The translations under genes and the position numbers were made by a program. From NCBI RefSeq assembly GCF_002140915.1, contig NZ_NGKU01000001.1, forward strand, positions 1,700,039 through 1,764,038: a stretch of 64,000 nt of DNA, read 5' to 3'. The DNA comes from Candidatus Enterococcus testudinis (GTDB lineage Bacteria > Bacillota > Bacilli > Lactobacillales > Enterococcaceae). Shown piece by piece: positions 21,071 to 29,440 of the stretch. The notes below the pieces were generated by a model, which ran no database searches, had not been told where the DNA came from, and saw only the letters and a program-made list of their open reading frames with translations. How positions within the stretch are numbered: the first letter of the stretch is position 1; every line of letters begins with the position of its first letter.

Positions 21071-21099
21071 TTTACTAACATTAAGTAAGCATGTATACT
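21071..21099 (+). promoter_or_regulatory. Promoter of the nitroreductase gene
   Basis: TTTACT, 17 nt, TATACT. The -35 box is part of an imperfect inverted repeat, TTACTAA-CAT-TTAAGTAA-like (21072-21088), which could be an operator. Confidence 0.5.
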
Positions 21100-21129
21100 A
21101 ACGCTATATTATAAAAAGGTGGTTATAAG

Positions 21130-21726
21130 ATGACGACATTCTTAGACACAATCAAAAAACGCCGTTCAATCTACGGATTAGGCAAAAACGTGACACTTTC
21201 TGAAACAGATATTGAATCAATCATCAAAGAAGCAGTCAAAAACAGCCCGACTGCATTTAATGCACAATCTCCTCGTGCCGTGATTTTGTTTGGTGATGCC
21301 CATGAAAAATTATGGTCATTGACTGAAGCCGCACTTGAGCCTTTGACACCGCCAGAAGCCTTCGAAGCAACAAAACAAAAACTGGCTGGTTTTAAAGCTG
21401 GTTTCGGTACCGTATTATTCTTTATCCATACAGATACAGTCAAAAATCTGCAAGATCAATTCGCACTGTATGCGGACAACTTCCCTGTTTGGGCAGAACA
21501 ATCAAATGGTATCGCCCAATCAAATACATGGGTAGCACTTGAAGAAGCTGGTCTTGGTGCCAACTTGCAACATTACAATCCAGTCATCGATGACGCTGTC
21601 GCACAAGAATGGTCGATTCCAGAAAACTGGCAATTACGGGCACAATTGGTCTTTGGCTCAAAAGAAAGTGAAGCCAATGAAAAAGAATTTTTAAGTGATG
21701 ACGAACGTTTCCTAGTCATCAAATAA
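21130..21726 (+). CDS. Nitroreductase-family FMN oxidoreductase
   Basis: NAD(P)H-dependent flavoenzyme of 198 aa. RRSIYGLGK near the N-terminus is the FMN phosphate-binding pattern of the Frm2/Hbn1-like branch, and NAQSPRAVILFG and EEAGLGANLQHY fit the fold. Such enzymes reduce nitro compounds, quinones or lipid peroxidation products; the native role is unknown. AAAGGTGG precedes the ATG. Own promoter and terminator. Confidence 0.85.
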   Translation: MTTFLDTIKKRRSIYGLGKNVTLSETDIESIIKEAVKNSPTAFNAQSPRAVILFGDAHEKLWSLTEAALEPLTPPEAFEATKQKLAGFKAGFGTVLFFIHTDTVKNLQDQFALYADNFPVWAEQSNGIAQSNTWVALEEAGLGANLQHYNPVIDDAVAQEWSIPENWQLRAQLVFGSKESEANEKEFLSDDERFLVIK

Positions 21727-21738
21727 ACGAAAAGAAAT

Positions 21739-21779
21739 AAGCGAAAAGACACAGTCCATCGGACTGTGTCTTTTCGCTT
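21739..21779. terminator. Strong bidirectional terminator
   Basis: A 19-bp perfect stem with a 3-nt loop between two convergent genes (nitroreductase and the membrane protein at 21802-22287). Confidence 0.88.
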
Positions 21780-21801
21780 ATAAGTTACGTGCTGTCTTGC
21801 T

Positions 21802-22287
21802 CTAGGATTGATCGTCTTGATCCACTAGGATATCGATTGGCGTTCCCTCTGCCAAATGCTCACTCAAAAAAACCACGATTTCTGCCATTGGTTGTTTGAA
21901 TTTCAACAATGGACCGCGGATCCCCCGCCGAAAGTAATTCATCTTGATAGGTTGCCCTTCTTCTTGAAACAAGACAATGCGCTCAATGTCTTGATAGACG
22001 ATCCCTTTGATATTCATAGGATGAATGATGATTCGATCATCGGCTAATCCTTTGCTGTCCAGCGCAAAACTAAGGAAAATAAACCCTGAAATCACACCGC
22101 GGATCCGATGATCTAGCGTGTCATCATTTAAGAACATCGCCACAATAATCACCAATGAAAATATAACGATTGCGATTTTACTTACTGGTCGTTCTTTGGC
22201 TAGCAGCAGAATCTCGCGTCGACTGAGTATCAAAAAAAGAAAAAGCACGATCGTAAATAGCGCCATCAATAGTGTTAAACCTGTCAT
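21802..22287 (-). CDS. Small membrane protein with a cytoplasmic domain, unknown
   Basis: I do not recognise this gene. The 161-aa product has three hydrophobic segments (about 3-21, 36-53 and 63-77) followed by a soluble half of beta-rich appearance (DDRIIIHPMNIKGIVYQDIERIV), which resembles membrane-associated PH-like or YcxB-type domains. It is convergent with the nitroreductase and divergent from the DUF308 protein, so it is probably transcribed alone. Confidence 0.7.
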   Translation of the reverse strand: MTGLTLLMALFTIVLFLFLILSRREILLLAKERPVSKIAIVIFSLVIIVAMFLNDDTLDHRIRGVISGFIFLSFALDSKGLADDRIIIHPMNIKGIVYQDIERIVLFQEEGQPIKMNYFRRGIRGPLLKFKQPMAEIVVFLSEHLAEGTPIDILVDQDDQS

Positions 22288-22423
22288 ACGTTTCTCCGTT
22301 CAGCTTTTCCCCTATTTTATCAAAGATTGTGGATTCAATAAAGAAATAAATTGCCAGTTGTGTCTTATAGTATCCATTTTCGCTATAATTCGTTACAATA
22401 GGAAAAAAAAGGAGGAAACATTT

Positions 22424-22951
22424 ATGAATGCATTTTTTGATAAATTATATCGCTATGATTTGATCAGAGCTTTGGTTTACATTGTCTTCGGGCTAATCAT
22501 TCTCATCGCCCCCCGCACTGTATTCGATACGATCGTCTATTTGGTTGCAGGCTACATTGCTTGTTTAGGGATTATGAGTCTATACAGCAACTATCAAGAC
22601 CAGAAAAAAGGCTATCGACAAGTCCAATATATTTCAGGTATCCTATTGTTGATTTCAGCTGCGGCTATTTTGATATTTGCTAGCGGGTTGCTGTCAATCA
22701 TCCCTTTCTTTTTAGGTATCTTGATCACCATAAGCGGCTGTACACGTTTGATGGCCAATTTCAGTCAAAAACGAAGTGGTGCCCCTTATTTGATTGGCTT
22801 GATCGTCAGCTTTCTAATCATTGCAGCTGGGATCATTTTGGTCTTCAACCCATTTTCAACCGTCCTGTTCTTCTTCCAAATCTTTGGCGGTATCCTGTTA
22901 TTTATGGGCTTCTCAGATGCGATCAACCACTTTCAGCGAAAAAAAGCTTAA
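22424..22951 (+). CDS. DUF308/HdeD-like membrane protein
   Basis: Integral membrane protein of 175 aa with six hydrophobic helices arranged as repeated hairpins, each with a pattern like GLIILIAP. This matches the DUF308 family that includes the acid-resistance protein HdeD; the function in Gram-positives is unknown. The start ATG is fixed by AAAAGGAGG 8 nt upstream; the longer open frame to 22118 is ignored. A TATAAT at 22384-22389 is a likely -10 box. Confidence 0.78.
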   Translation: MNAFFDKLYRYDLIRALVYIVFGLIILIAPRTVFDTIVYLVAGYIACLGIMSLYSNYQDQKKGYRQVQYISGILLLISAAAILIFASGLLSIIPFFLGILITISGCTRLMANFSQKRSGAPYLIGLIVSFLIIAAGIILVFNPFSTVLFFFQIFGGILLFMGFSDAINHFQRKKA

Positions 22952-23071
22952 AATGAGAATGTGATAAAAATCAAAGTTTTCTGACACCTTCATGTAGACT
23001 TTTGGTCCTTTACCTTTTAAAATAAGAGAAAGTATCAAATTGTAACACGATGCTACTGTAGGAGGTGCGAC

Positions 23072-23515
23072 ATGCAAAAAATCAAACCAGATCTAAAACA
23101 TCCGAATGACGTACCTGTGATCTTTTTGACAGATCCCACCGGTAAAGTCGTGCGAAAAATTTCTATCAATGAATGGCGCTCTTTGAAAGCCGACCCACAT
23201 GCGATCGAAGAATTGGATATCAAATTATATCGTGAAGCCATCAGCTTCTATTTACAAGAAGATTATCCTAAAGCCAAAGATTTATTACATTTTTTGATCA
23301 ACAAGACTGACTATACCCATTACGAATATGTGGAACGTTTGGCCACGATCTATCGGTTAGAAAATGAATACGCGAAAGAAAAAGCGTTATTGCTCAAAGC
23401 GTTTCAGTCAATCAAACAAGTTGAATCATCAGAAGGTATTCTGCGTCGTATCGAAAAGCGTCTAGCAAAAATCGACAGCTTTCCATTTCCAGCGGATACA
23501 CAGTTTACCCACTAA
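23072..23515 (+). CDS. Small helical repeat protein, unknown
   Basis: Soluble 147-aa protein. After a beta-like N-terminus (VPVIFLTDPTGKVVRKISINEW) comes an all-helical part, residues 50-140, that reads like two or three TPR-type units (AISFYLQEDYPKAKDLLHFL). It could be a protein-binding adaptor. AGGAGGTG lies before the ATG. TAGACT and TAAAAT spaced 17 nt upstream may be the promoter. No function can be given. Confidence 0.7.
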   Translation: MQKIKPDLKHPNDVPVIFLTDPTGKVVRKISINEWRSLKADPHAIEELDIKLYREAISFYLQEDYPKAKDLLHFLINKTDYTHYEYVERLATIYRLENEYAKEKALLLKAFQSIKQVESSEGILRRIEKRLAKIDSFPFPADTQFTH

Positions 23516-23543
23516 CAGTTTATCCACTATAAAGTAGACAGAC

Positions 23544-23596
23544 AAGCGCCACTACCCGCTCCTAATCTAAAGGAAGCGGACAGTGGCGCTTTTTTA
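23544..23596 (+). terminator. Terminator after the helical repeat protein
   Basis: AAGCGCCACT pairs with AGTGGCGCTT, with inner CCGCTCC/GGAAGCGG pairing, followed by TTTTTT on the plus strand. It reaches the 3' end of the convergent ATPase gene. Confidence 0.8.
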
Positions 23597-25510
23597 TTCT
23601 GGTAGTTTTTTCAATAAGCGTAAACCATTCAACAACACCAGTAGTGTACTACCTTCATGGGCAATCACACCTAAACCAATGTTCATTTTCCCCAATAGAT
23701 TCAACACCACCAATAAGGCGACGATTAACATCGAAAAATAAATGTTTTGCCACATCACCTTTTCTGTTTTTTTTGCAATACGATAGGCATAATCGACCCG
23801 ATAGAGATCATTTTTCATGAGGACCGCATCTGCCACTTCAATCGCTGCATCTGAGCCTTCTCCCATAGCGATGCCAATATCCGCCTGGACAAGTGCTGGG
23901 GCATCATTGATACCATCGCCGACCATTGCCGTTACACCATATTTTCTTTGCAAATCTGCAACGATCGCTGCTTTGTCCGCGGGCATGACTTGCGCAATCG
24001 TTTGATCGATCTGCAGTTGCGCACCGATGGTATCTCCCGCAGCTTGCCTATCACCAGTGATCATCACCGTTTGAATCCCTTGTTTTTTCATTCTTTCAAT
24101 GACTGCATAGGCTTTGTCGTTTGGTTGATCCATTAAACCGATCACTGCTTCGACAGATTGGTTGATCGAAAATAAGACAATCGTCCGCCCCTTCGCTTCC
24201 AGATCGTCGATGGCGCTTTTCAACGTTGCAGCGATGTCCAAATCTGGACTGACTTTTCCCAGACGATACTGTTGATCCCCTTGATTGGCTATCAGGCCAG
24301 TACCTGCTTGATTGGTGACCGTCAAATGTTGTGTAGGCAGTTCACTTCGGTCGAAATGAGCAATGATTGCCTCCGCTAAAGGATGATTCGCTTGTTTTTC
24401 CATCGCTGTGATCACTGCATCAATGCTTGTACGATCAGCCGTGCCGTAAACAACTTCGGTGACCGTTGGTTTGCCTTTGGTCAATGTGCCGGTCTTGTCA
24501 AAAGCAATGACATTGATGTGCGCAAACTGCGTCAAAAAAGTACTGCCTTTGAACAAGACGCCACGTTTGGCCAAATTAGACAATGCCGACAGACTGACAG
24601 GCACCGCACTAGCTGCTAAGGCACAAGGTGAAGCAGCGATCATCATTACCATACCGCGGTAAAAACTAGTAGACCAATCCCATCCTAAGAGGAATGGTGC
24701 TGTTAAAATAAATAGAGGCACCAACAAAAAGACGATTTTGACATACATCGGTTCGATTTTTTTAATTGTGGTTTCGGTAGGTGACATGTTCGACTGTGCT
24801 TGTGCGGCCATTGCAATGATCTTGGCAAAAACGGAGTCTGCACTATCTTTGGTCACTTCCATGGTGAAATTGCCAGAACCATTCATGGTACTGCCGAATA
24901 CTTCATCCCCGACAGTCTTCTCCCGCGGCACGCTTTCTCCATTGATGGAGGCTTCGTTGATATCGCTTGATCCGGAAATAATCACGCCGTCAGCGGCCAC
25001 TTGATCGCCAGGCAATACTTGCAGATGATCGCCTTGTTTCACTGTTTCTGCCGCAATTTTCGTGACTATCCCATTGGCATCGATCAAGCGGGCTTCTGTT
25101 GGGTTGATTTTCAACAGGTTTGTGATTTCACGCCGACTTTGCCCTTCTGCGTACTCTTCCAAAAAATGCGCACCAGCAAATATCAAGATCAATAACGCGC
25201 CTTCACTATAGTTGCCAATGACGACTGAACCAAGTGTTGCGGCTGTCATCAGTAAATGTACATTTGGTGTGAATCGATGATTGCTTTTTGTTTGCGAAAT
25301 CGTATCTGTGATGCCCTCGCCAATAATATGGTAGCCGGCAAAAAGGATCGTCAACAGATAAAGTACGGTTTTGATTGAATCTGTAGGTATAATGAGTGCA
25401 GCCATAAAACAGATAAAACCAACAAAAAACCATTTCACTGATAGATGACTATGGTTGTGACTATGGTGATCGTTATGCGTTTGCGCTTGGTGACAAGTAT
25501 GTTCTGACAT
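23594..25510 (-). CDS. P1B-4-type metal-efflux ATPase (Fe/Co/Zn class)
   Basis: Membrane pump of 638 aa. Phosphorylation site DKTGTLT with D338, HP motif at 376-377, GDGIND at 531-536. The metal-site signature is SPC at 294-296, not CPC, and the last helices carry HEGST at 618-622. SPC with HEGGT-like is the mark of P1B-4 pumps such as PfeT, FrvA and CoaT, which export Fe(II), Co(II) or Zn(II). There is no CxxC HMA domain; instead the N-terminus is His-rich (about residues 5-22). The ATG at 25510 (MSEHTC) with GGAGGG is preferred over the frame start at 25531. It is divergent from the Rnf-like operon. Confidence 0.88.
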   Translation of the reverse strand: MSEHTCHQAQTHNDHHSHNHSHLSVKWFFVGFICFMAALIIPTDSIKTVLYLLTILFAGYHIIGEGITDTISQTKSNHRFTPNVHLLMTAATLGSVVIGNYSEGALLILIFAGAHFLEEYAEGQSRREITNLLKINPTEARLIDANGIVTKIAAETVKQGDHLQVLPGDQVAADGVIISGSSDINEASINGESVPREKTVGDEVFGSTMNGSGNFTMEVTKDSADSVFAKIIAMAAQAQSNMSPTETTIKKIEPMYVKIVFLLVPLFILTAPFLLGWDWSTSFYRGMVMMIAASPCALAASAVPVSLSALSNLAKRGVLFKGSTFLTQFAHINVIAFDKTGTLTKGKPTVTEVVYGTADRTSIDAVITAMEKQANHPLAEAIIAHFDRSELPTQHLTVTNQAGTGLIANQGDQQYRLGKVSPDLDIAATLKSAIDDLEAKGRTIVLFSINQSVEAVIGLMDQPNDKAYAVIERMKKQGIQTVMITGDRQAAGDTIGAQLQIDQTIAQVMPADKAAIVADLQRKYGVTAMVGDGINDAPALVQADIGIAMGEGSDAAIEVADAVLMKNDLYRVDYAYRIAKKTEKVMWQNIYFSMLIVALLVVLNLLGKMNIGLGVIAHEGSTLLVLLNGLRLLKKLPE

Positions 25511-25560
25511 GTAAGTCCCTCCATTCTTCATATGAATACATGAACATATTTACATTTATC

Positions 25561-25590
25561 ATTATATATGAACGAACAGTCATGTGTCAA
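25561..25590 (-). promoter_or_regulatory. Promoter of the metal-efflux ATPase
   Basis: A perfect TTGACA (25590-25585), 18 nt, and a perfect TATAAT (25566-25561) on the minus strand. An ATGA-N8-TCAT repeat (25568-25583) fills the spacer, and a TTCATATGAA palindrome (25527-25536) lies downstream. A consensus promoter with symmetric elements suggests a metal-responsive repressor; which one is unclear. Confidence 0.65.
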
Positions 25591-25690
25591 ACAGAAAAAT
25601 GCTGGTTTTATTTATTTGTAAGGGTTTAAATTTTTATGTCAGACTCTCCCATGATACACTTAGACATAGAATAAGAAAGGAGTGTTTTGT

Positions 25691-27028
25691 ATGCGAACAT
25701 TTACTGGCGGCATCTCTCTTAGCCCTCCGTTAAAAATGTTGAAAGAAAAGTTAATGGTCAAACAAGACGATGTCTTGACGTTCTCGCCAACAATGGTGTT
25801 TATCCCGTTAGCCCAACATATCGGCGCACCTGTGGAACCTATCGTCGCCGTTGGTGATTATGTCAAACAAGGTCAAGTGATTGCTGAAGCGGATGCCTTT
25901 GTTTCTGCTAAAATCCATGCCTCAGTCTCTGGAAACATCGTTGATATCGTCGATTGGCCCGACCAGAACAATGGTGAAGGAACCACGATCATCATCGAAA
26001 ATGATTTCAAATATACCAATGACTTTTTGACCGACGCTTTCGATTGGTCGACAGCTGAAAATAAGGAGATCATTGCAAAGATTCAAGCTGGAGGCATCGC
26101 AGGTAAAGGCGGCGCCACGTTTCCTACTCACGTGAAATTCAGTGTAGATGAGCCTAACGACATCCATACGCTGATCCTAAACGGGTCAGAATGTGAGCCA
26201 TTTCTACGTAGTGACGCCTTTTTGATGCAAAAAGAAGCGCAGCAAATAATTACTGGCGCCAAAATCGCCCAAAAGTTATTGGCAGACCCTAAAATTTTGA
26301 TTGGGATCGAAGATGACAAACCTTTAGCAATCAAAGCGATGACCGCTGCGAGTGCCGACGATGACACCATCGAAGTCGTTACTGTCCCAACTGTTTATCC
26401 AACCGGTGGTGAAAAGCAGTTAGTAGAGTTATTGACAGATCAAGAAGTTCCCCTTGGCGGATTGACCGCTGATATAGGTATTGTTTTGATCAACGTTGCC
26501 ACCAGTTTTGCACTAGCCGATGCTGTATGTTTTGACAAACCTTTGATAGAACGCTATACGACTGTCACAGGAGATGTCCAAAAACCTTGTATCGTCAAAA
26601 ATCCCCTAGGGACTTTAGCAGGCGAATTGATTGATTTTGCCGGCGGCTTTCAAGGTGCCCCCAGCAAATTGATCTTAGGTGGACCCATGATGGGCAAAGC
26701 CGTCAATACACTGAAAGTCCCTGTCACAAAAGGCAGCAATGGGGTCATCATATTCAATGAAGAAACCGATTGGCTGTATAAAGAAAATCCCTGTATTCGG
26801 TGCAACAAATGTGTTGAAGCTTGTCCGATGCGTTTGATGCCGATGGAAATCGATCAATTCTACCGTGCGGGAGATTACCAAAAATGTGAAGAACTCTTAG
26901 CAGAGGCTTGTATCAATTGCGGTGCTTGTACCTTTGTCTGTCCGGCAAAACGGTCTTTAGCGGCCAACATCACAGCGGCCAAGAGCAAAGTGGCACAGCT
27001 GCGAGAGGAGGCGAAGGAAAGTGCCTGA
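25691..27028 (+). CDS. rnfC: RnfC-like NADH/FMN/iron-sulfur subunit
   Basis: Peripheral subunit of an Rnf-type electron-transfer complex, 445 aa. In order: an N-terminal barrel-sandwich region (PVEPIVAVGDYVKQGQVIAEA), the glycine-rich nucleotide/FMN loop GGIAGKGGATFP (134-145), an SLBB-like segment, then two [4Fe-4S] motifs with C368, C371, C374, C378 and C407, C410, C413, C417. In Rnf this protein takes electrons from NADH. The start is the ATG at 25691 with AAAGGAG upstream. First of three overlapping or closely spaced genes; rnfD starts 8 nt inside its end. No RnfB or RnfG gene is nearby. Confidence 0.9.
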   Translation: MRTFTGGISLSPPLKMLKEKLMVKQDDVLTFSPTMVFIPLAQHIGAPVEPIVAVGDYVKQGQVIAEADAFVSAKIHASVSGNIVDIVDWPDQNNGEGTTIIIENDFKYTNDFLTDAFDWSTAENKEIIAKIQAGGIAGKGGATFPTHVKFSVDEPNDIHTLILNGSECEPFLRSDAFLMQKEAQQIITGAKIAQKLLADPKILIGIEDDKPLAIKAMTAASADDDTIEVVTVPTVYPTGGEKQLVELLTDQEVPLGGLTADIGIVLINVATSFALADAVCFDKPLIERYTTVTGDVQKPCIVKNPLGTLAGELIDFAGGFQGAPSKLILGGPMMGKAVNTLKVPVTKGSNGVIIFNEETDWLYKENPCIRCNKCVEACPMRLMPMEIDQFYRAGDYQKCEELLAEACINCGACTFVCPAKRSLAANITAAKSKVAQLREEAKESA

Positions 27029-28091
27029 TTACTATCAAGATTCAGCTAGCGAGAAAATCTTTCAGCAACGTAAACAACAGGACGTACCCCCTAGCCCACA
27101 TATCCGTGACAATGATGAAACTGTCAAAATCATGGGTGCAGTAGTGTTGGCGTTATTGCCCGCAGTCTTATTTTCGGGCTATCTTTTCGGCTTGAAAGTC
27201 TATGGCTTATTCGTCATCGGAATCGTTACCGCTTTTGCTGCTGACATGGGTTGGTCTTTCTTGGTCAAGCGTCCCCTGCGATTCGATTTAAGTATTGTGG
27301 TTACAGCCTTGTTACTGACGATGAATCTGCCGCCTTCTGCGCCATGGTATTTTCCTGTCATTGGTGTGGCCTTTGCGGTGATCGTTGTCAAAGAATTCTT
27401 TGGCGGCATCGGCTACAATTTCCTCAATCCAGCATTGGGGGGGCGCGCCTTGTTGATTGGTTTATTCTATAATCAGATGTTTCTAATCAGTTGGCCTGAT
27501 CCGCCTTTTGGCAGCATCAGTCCTGATGTGGTATCCCAAGCAACTGCCAATGATGTCGTATCTGGCGCCACGCCTCTAGCGGTGATGAAAGCCGGTGATA
27601 CGTTATCCAATCAAGAACTGCTTGATGCTTTCTTAGGTTTTACTGGTGGTCGTGTTGGTGAAACCAGTGCCTGTTTGTTGCTGCTAGGCGGCATTTTTCT
27701 AGTATGGCGGAAAATCATTTCTCCTCGTATTCCTCTGATTATTTTTGCTACGATTGGTCTATTTGCCTTCATTTTAGGACCTGACGGATTCTTTACTGGC
27801 ACGTGGCAGCATGTGATTGGGCATATTATCAGTGGCGGCGCGATGTTAGGTGCTATCTACATGGCGACGGATTATTCATCCACGCCTGGTACAAAGGCAG
27901 GCGAGAACCTATTCGCCGTTGGCGTGGGTTTACTCGTCGTCTTGTTTCGTTTCTATGGATTCACCAACGAAGGCATGAGTTATGCGATTTTGATCATGAA
28001 TTGCTTTACGCCGTTGATCGATCGTTTCTTGCGCTTAAGGATCTTAGGTGAAGGAAAACCGACACCCTTTAATCTTAAATTCATGCGTTGA
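27021..28091 (+). CDS. rnfD: RnfD/NqrB-like flavinylated membrane subunit
   Basis: Integral membrane protein of 356 aa with around ten helices. It keeps the diagnostic KEFFGGIGYNFLNPALGGRALL-type region (124-145) and the flavinylation motif SGAT (181-184), where T184 would carry FMN attached by ApbE. No apbE gene lies in the window. The start is GTG with a GAGGAGG site, overlapping rnfC by 8 nt, so the two are coupled. In Rnf/Nqr this subunit passes electrons within the membrane and takes part in Na+ or H+ transport. Confidence 0.9.
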   Translation: MPDYYQDSASEKIFQQRKQQDVPPSPHIRDNDETVKIMGAVVLALLPAVLFSGYLFGLKVYGLFVIGIVTAFAADMGWSFLVKRPLRFDLSIVVTALLLTMNLPPSAPWYFPVIGVAFAVIVVKEFFGGIGYNFLNPALGGRALLIGLFYNQMFLISWPDPPFGSISPDVVSQATANDVVSGATPLAVMKAGDTLSNQELLDAFLGFTGGRVGETSACLLLLGGIFLVWRKIISPRIPLIIFATIGLFAFILGPDGFFTGTWQHVIGHIISGGAMLGAIYMATDYSSTPGTKAGENLFAVGVGLLVVLFRFYGFTNEGMSYAILIMNCFTPLIDRFLRLRILGEGKPTPFNLKFMR

Positions 28092-28117
28092 TCAATTGTT
28101 TGAAAGGAGGAATTATT

Positions 28118-28690
28118 GTGACGATTGCCAACAGACTTGTACTGTTTCTCGTGATTATTTTAACCAACTATGTCTGTCAACAACTTGCGCCAGCCGTTGG
28201 CAAAAAAACGCCCAACGTCACCACCCGTGTCTGCTATCTTGCCACTGTGATCGGAATAGCATATTTACTCAGCGGCGTCTTATTTTGGGGCGTGATGCAA
28301 GCCAATCTTGTCTATGGAAACGTCGTAGTGACCAATTTAGTCACCGCTGCTCTGATTGCGCTGGTCATCTCATGGGTCCTACTAAAAATAATGCCCGGCA
28401 AATCTCGTTTTCTGACCGATCATTTGACAAAAATCATCTTTGTGGCTGTGCCGATCATGACAGTAGCCACAGTAACACAGTTTCCTTATGACCACTATCT
28501 TCTGCACCTCGCAACAGCCACTGGTATGTACATGTTGTTTTCCTATGCATTATCAGGTGTTCGCACCAGAGTTGAAATTGCGGAGATCCCTCACATCTTG
28601 CAGGGGCTGCCCTTAGATGTTGTGACTTTGTTTCTCTTTTATCTCAGTTTTTCATTTCTCAATGGTGTTTTCTTCAATTACTTGTTCTAA
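28118..28690 (+). CDS. RnfA/RnfE-family membrane subunit lacking the Fe-S cysteines
   Basis: Membrane protein of 190 aa with six helices. It aligns by eye with RnfA: LAPAVGKK (23-30) matches RnfA LCPFMGVSKK, and the C-terminal GVRTRVEIAEIPHILQG matches IRERLAVADVPAPFRG. The Cys of the RnfA LCP motif is Ala24 here, and the second conserved Cys (NCAIL in RnfA) is absent. Those cysteines hold a [2Fe-2S] cluster between RnfA and RnfE. GTG start with AAAGGAGG; a strong terminator follows. The family is fairly sure, the electron-carrying role doubtful. Confidence 0.8.
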   Translation: MTIANRLVLFLVIILTNYVCQQLAPAVGKKTPNVTTRVCYLATVIGIAYLLSGVLFWGVMQANLVYGNVVVTNLVTAALIALVISWVLLKIMPGKSRFLTDHLTKIIFVAVPIMTVATVTQFPYDHYLLHLATATGMYMLFSYALSGVRTRVEIAEIPHILQGLPLDVVTLFLFYLSFSFLNGVFFNYLF

Positions 28691-28697
28691 ATCCACA

Positions 28698-28746
28698 CAA
28701 CAAGCCAACCAGAATGCAGAGACCATTCTGATTGGCTTGTTGTTTG
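28698..28746 (+). terminator. Terminator of the Rnf-like operon
   Basis: CAACAAGCCAA-CAGAATG pairs with CATTCTG-TTGGCTTGTTG around a 7-nt loop, with TTTG after it. Confidence 0.8.
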
Positions 28747-28765
28747 ATATATACTGTGCAGACAG

Positions 28766-28960
28766 CTATTTTTTTCGAAACATTTCCCGGAATGAGCCAA
28801 TCAAAAATCCTGTCTGATAGGCATTGTCCGCTTTCGCCTTTTTTTCATCGGCTATTTTTTGCCGAGTCTTCAATCCTTTTTTGGCATTCTTTGATGTTCC
28901 TTCCCGTAATTCTTTTGAAGCATTTTGCCATTCTTTAGAAAAACGATTGTATCCAGCCAT
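28766..28960 (-). CDS. Small basic protein, unknown
   Basis: A 64-aa, strongly charged, Lys/Arg-rich protein (MAGYNRFSKEW...FREMFRKK) without membrane segments or a known motif. The ATG at 28960 is chosen because GGAG stands 9 nt before it; a GTG at 28969 sits right on the ribosome site. Convergent with the Rnf-like operon. I do not recognise the family. Confidence 0.6.
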   Translation of the reverse strand: MAGYNRFSKEWQNASKELREGTSKNAKKGLKTRQKIADEKKAKADNAYQTGFLIGSFREMFRKK

Positions 28961-28994
28961 CCAAATCACTCCTTTCTTTTAGCTTATCATAAGC

Positions 28995-29020
28995 AGGCAA
29001 TCCTTTCACAGGAATTGCCT
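28995..29020. repeat. Hairpin in a divergent intergenic region
   Basis: AGGCAA-TCC and GGA-ATTGCCT form a 9-bp stem with one bulge between the divergent small genes at 28960 and 29089. There is no T-tract on either side, so it is not a clear terminator. Confidence 0.35.
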
Positions 29021-29088
29021 TTCTGACCTAAATCAGGTAACATAGCAATTAGAAAGAAGTGTGTATGCTGCTTAGAAAGGAAATGACT

Positions 29089-29361
29089 ATGAACGAAACA
29101 CATACAGGATTACTTGTGAATAGCCGTGTTTTCCAAGAAACACCTATGATGCTAACCGGTATCCAATTACTTGAAGACCATAAAATCGTCAATTGTATCA
29201 TCAAAGACCGCTACCTTTCCAGCTATGTTTTGCGATTGCCCTTAAATAAATATCAACTTGAGGTTGAAGGCAAATGGAACAAGCGCGAACAATTGGTGAT
29301 CAAACATATGAAAATAAAAAATATCGATGCCTTTATCAAGATCGTCGGTACACCTGAATAG
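29089..29361 (+). CDS. Small soluble protein, unknown
   Basis: A 90-aa protein (MNETHTGLLVNS...) of mixed beta-like character with no motif I recognise. The ATG at 29089 is preferred over upstream in-frame codons because AGAAAGGA lies about 8 nt before it. It ends in a clean intrinsic terminator (29365-29400), which supports a real transcription unit. Confidence 0.65.
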   Translation: MNETHTGLLVNSRVFQETPMMLTGIQLLEDHKIVNCIIKDRYLSSYVLRLPLNKYQLEVEGKWNKREQLVIKHMKIKNIDAFIKIVGTPE

Positions 29362-29364
29362 ATC

Positions 29365-29400
29365 AAAACAGAGAAGCCATTCCGACTTCTCTGTTTTTTT
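29365..29400 (+). terminator. Terminator after the 29.1-kb gene
   Basis: AAAACAGAGAAG with CTTCTCTGTTTT, an 8-nt loop, and a T-tract. Confidence 0.88.
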
Positions 29401-29440
29401 TTATTTTGTGTTTTTTGTATTATATACTTTGTATTAAGTA

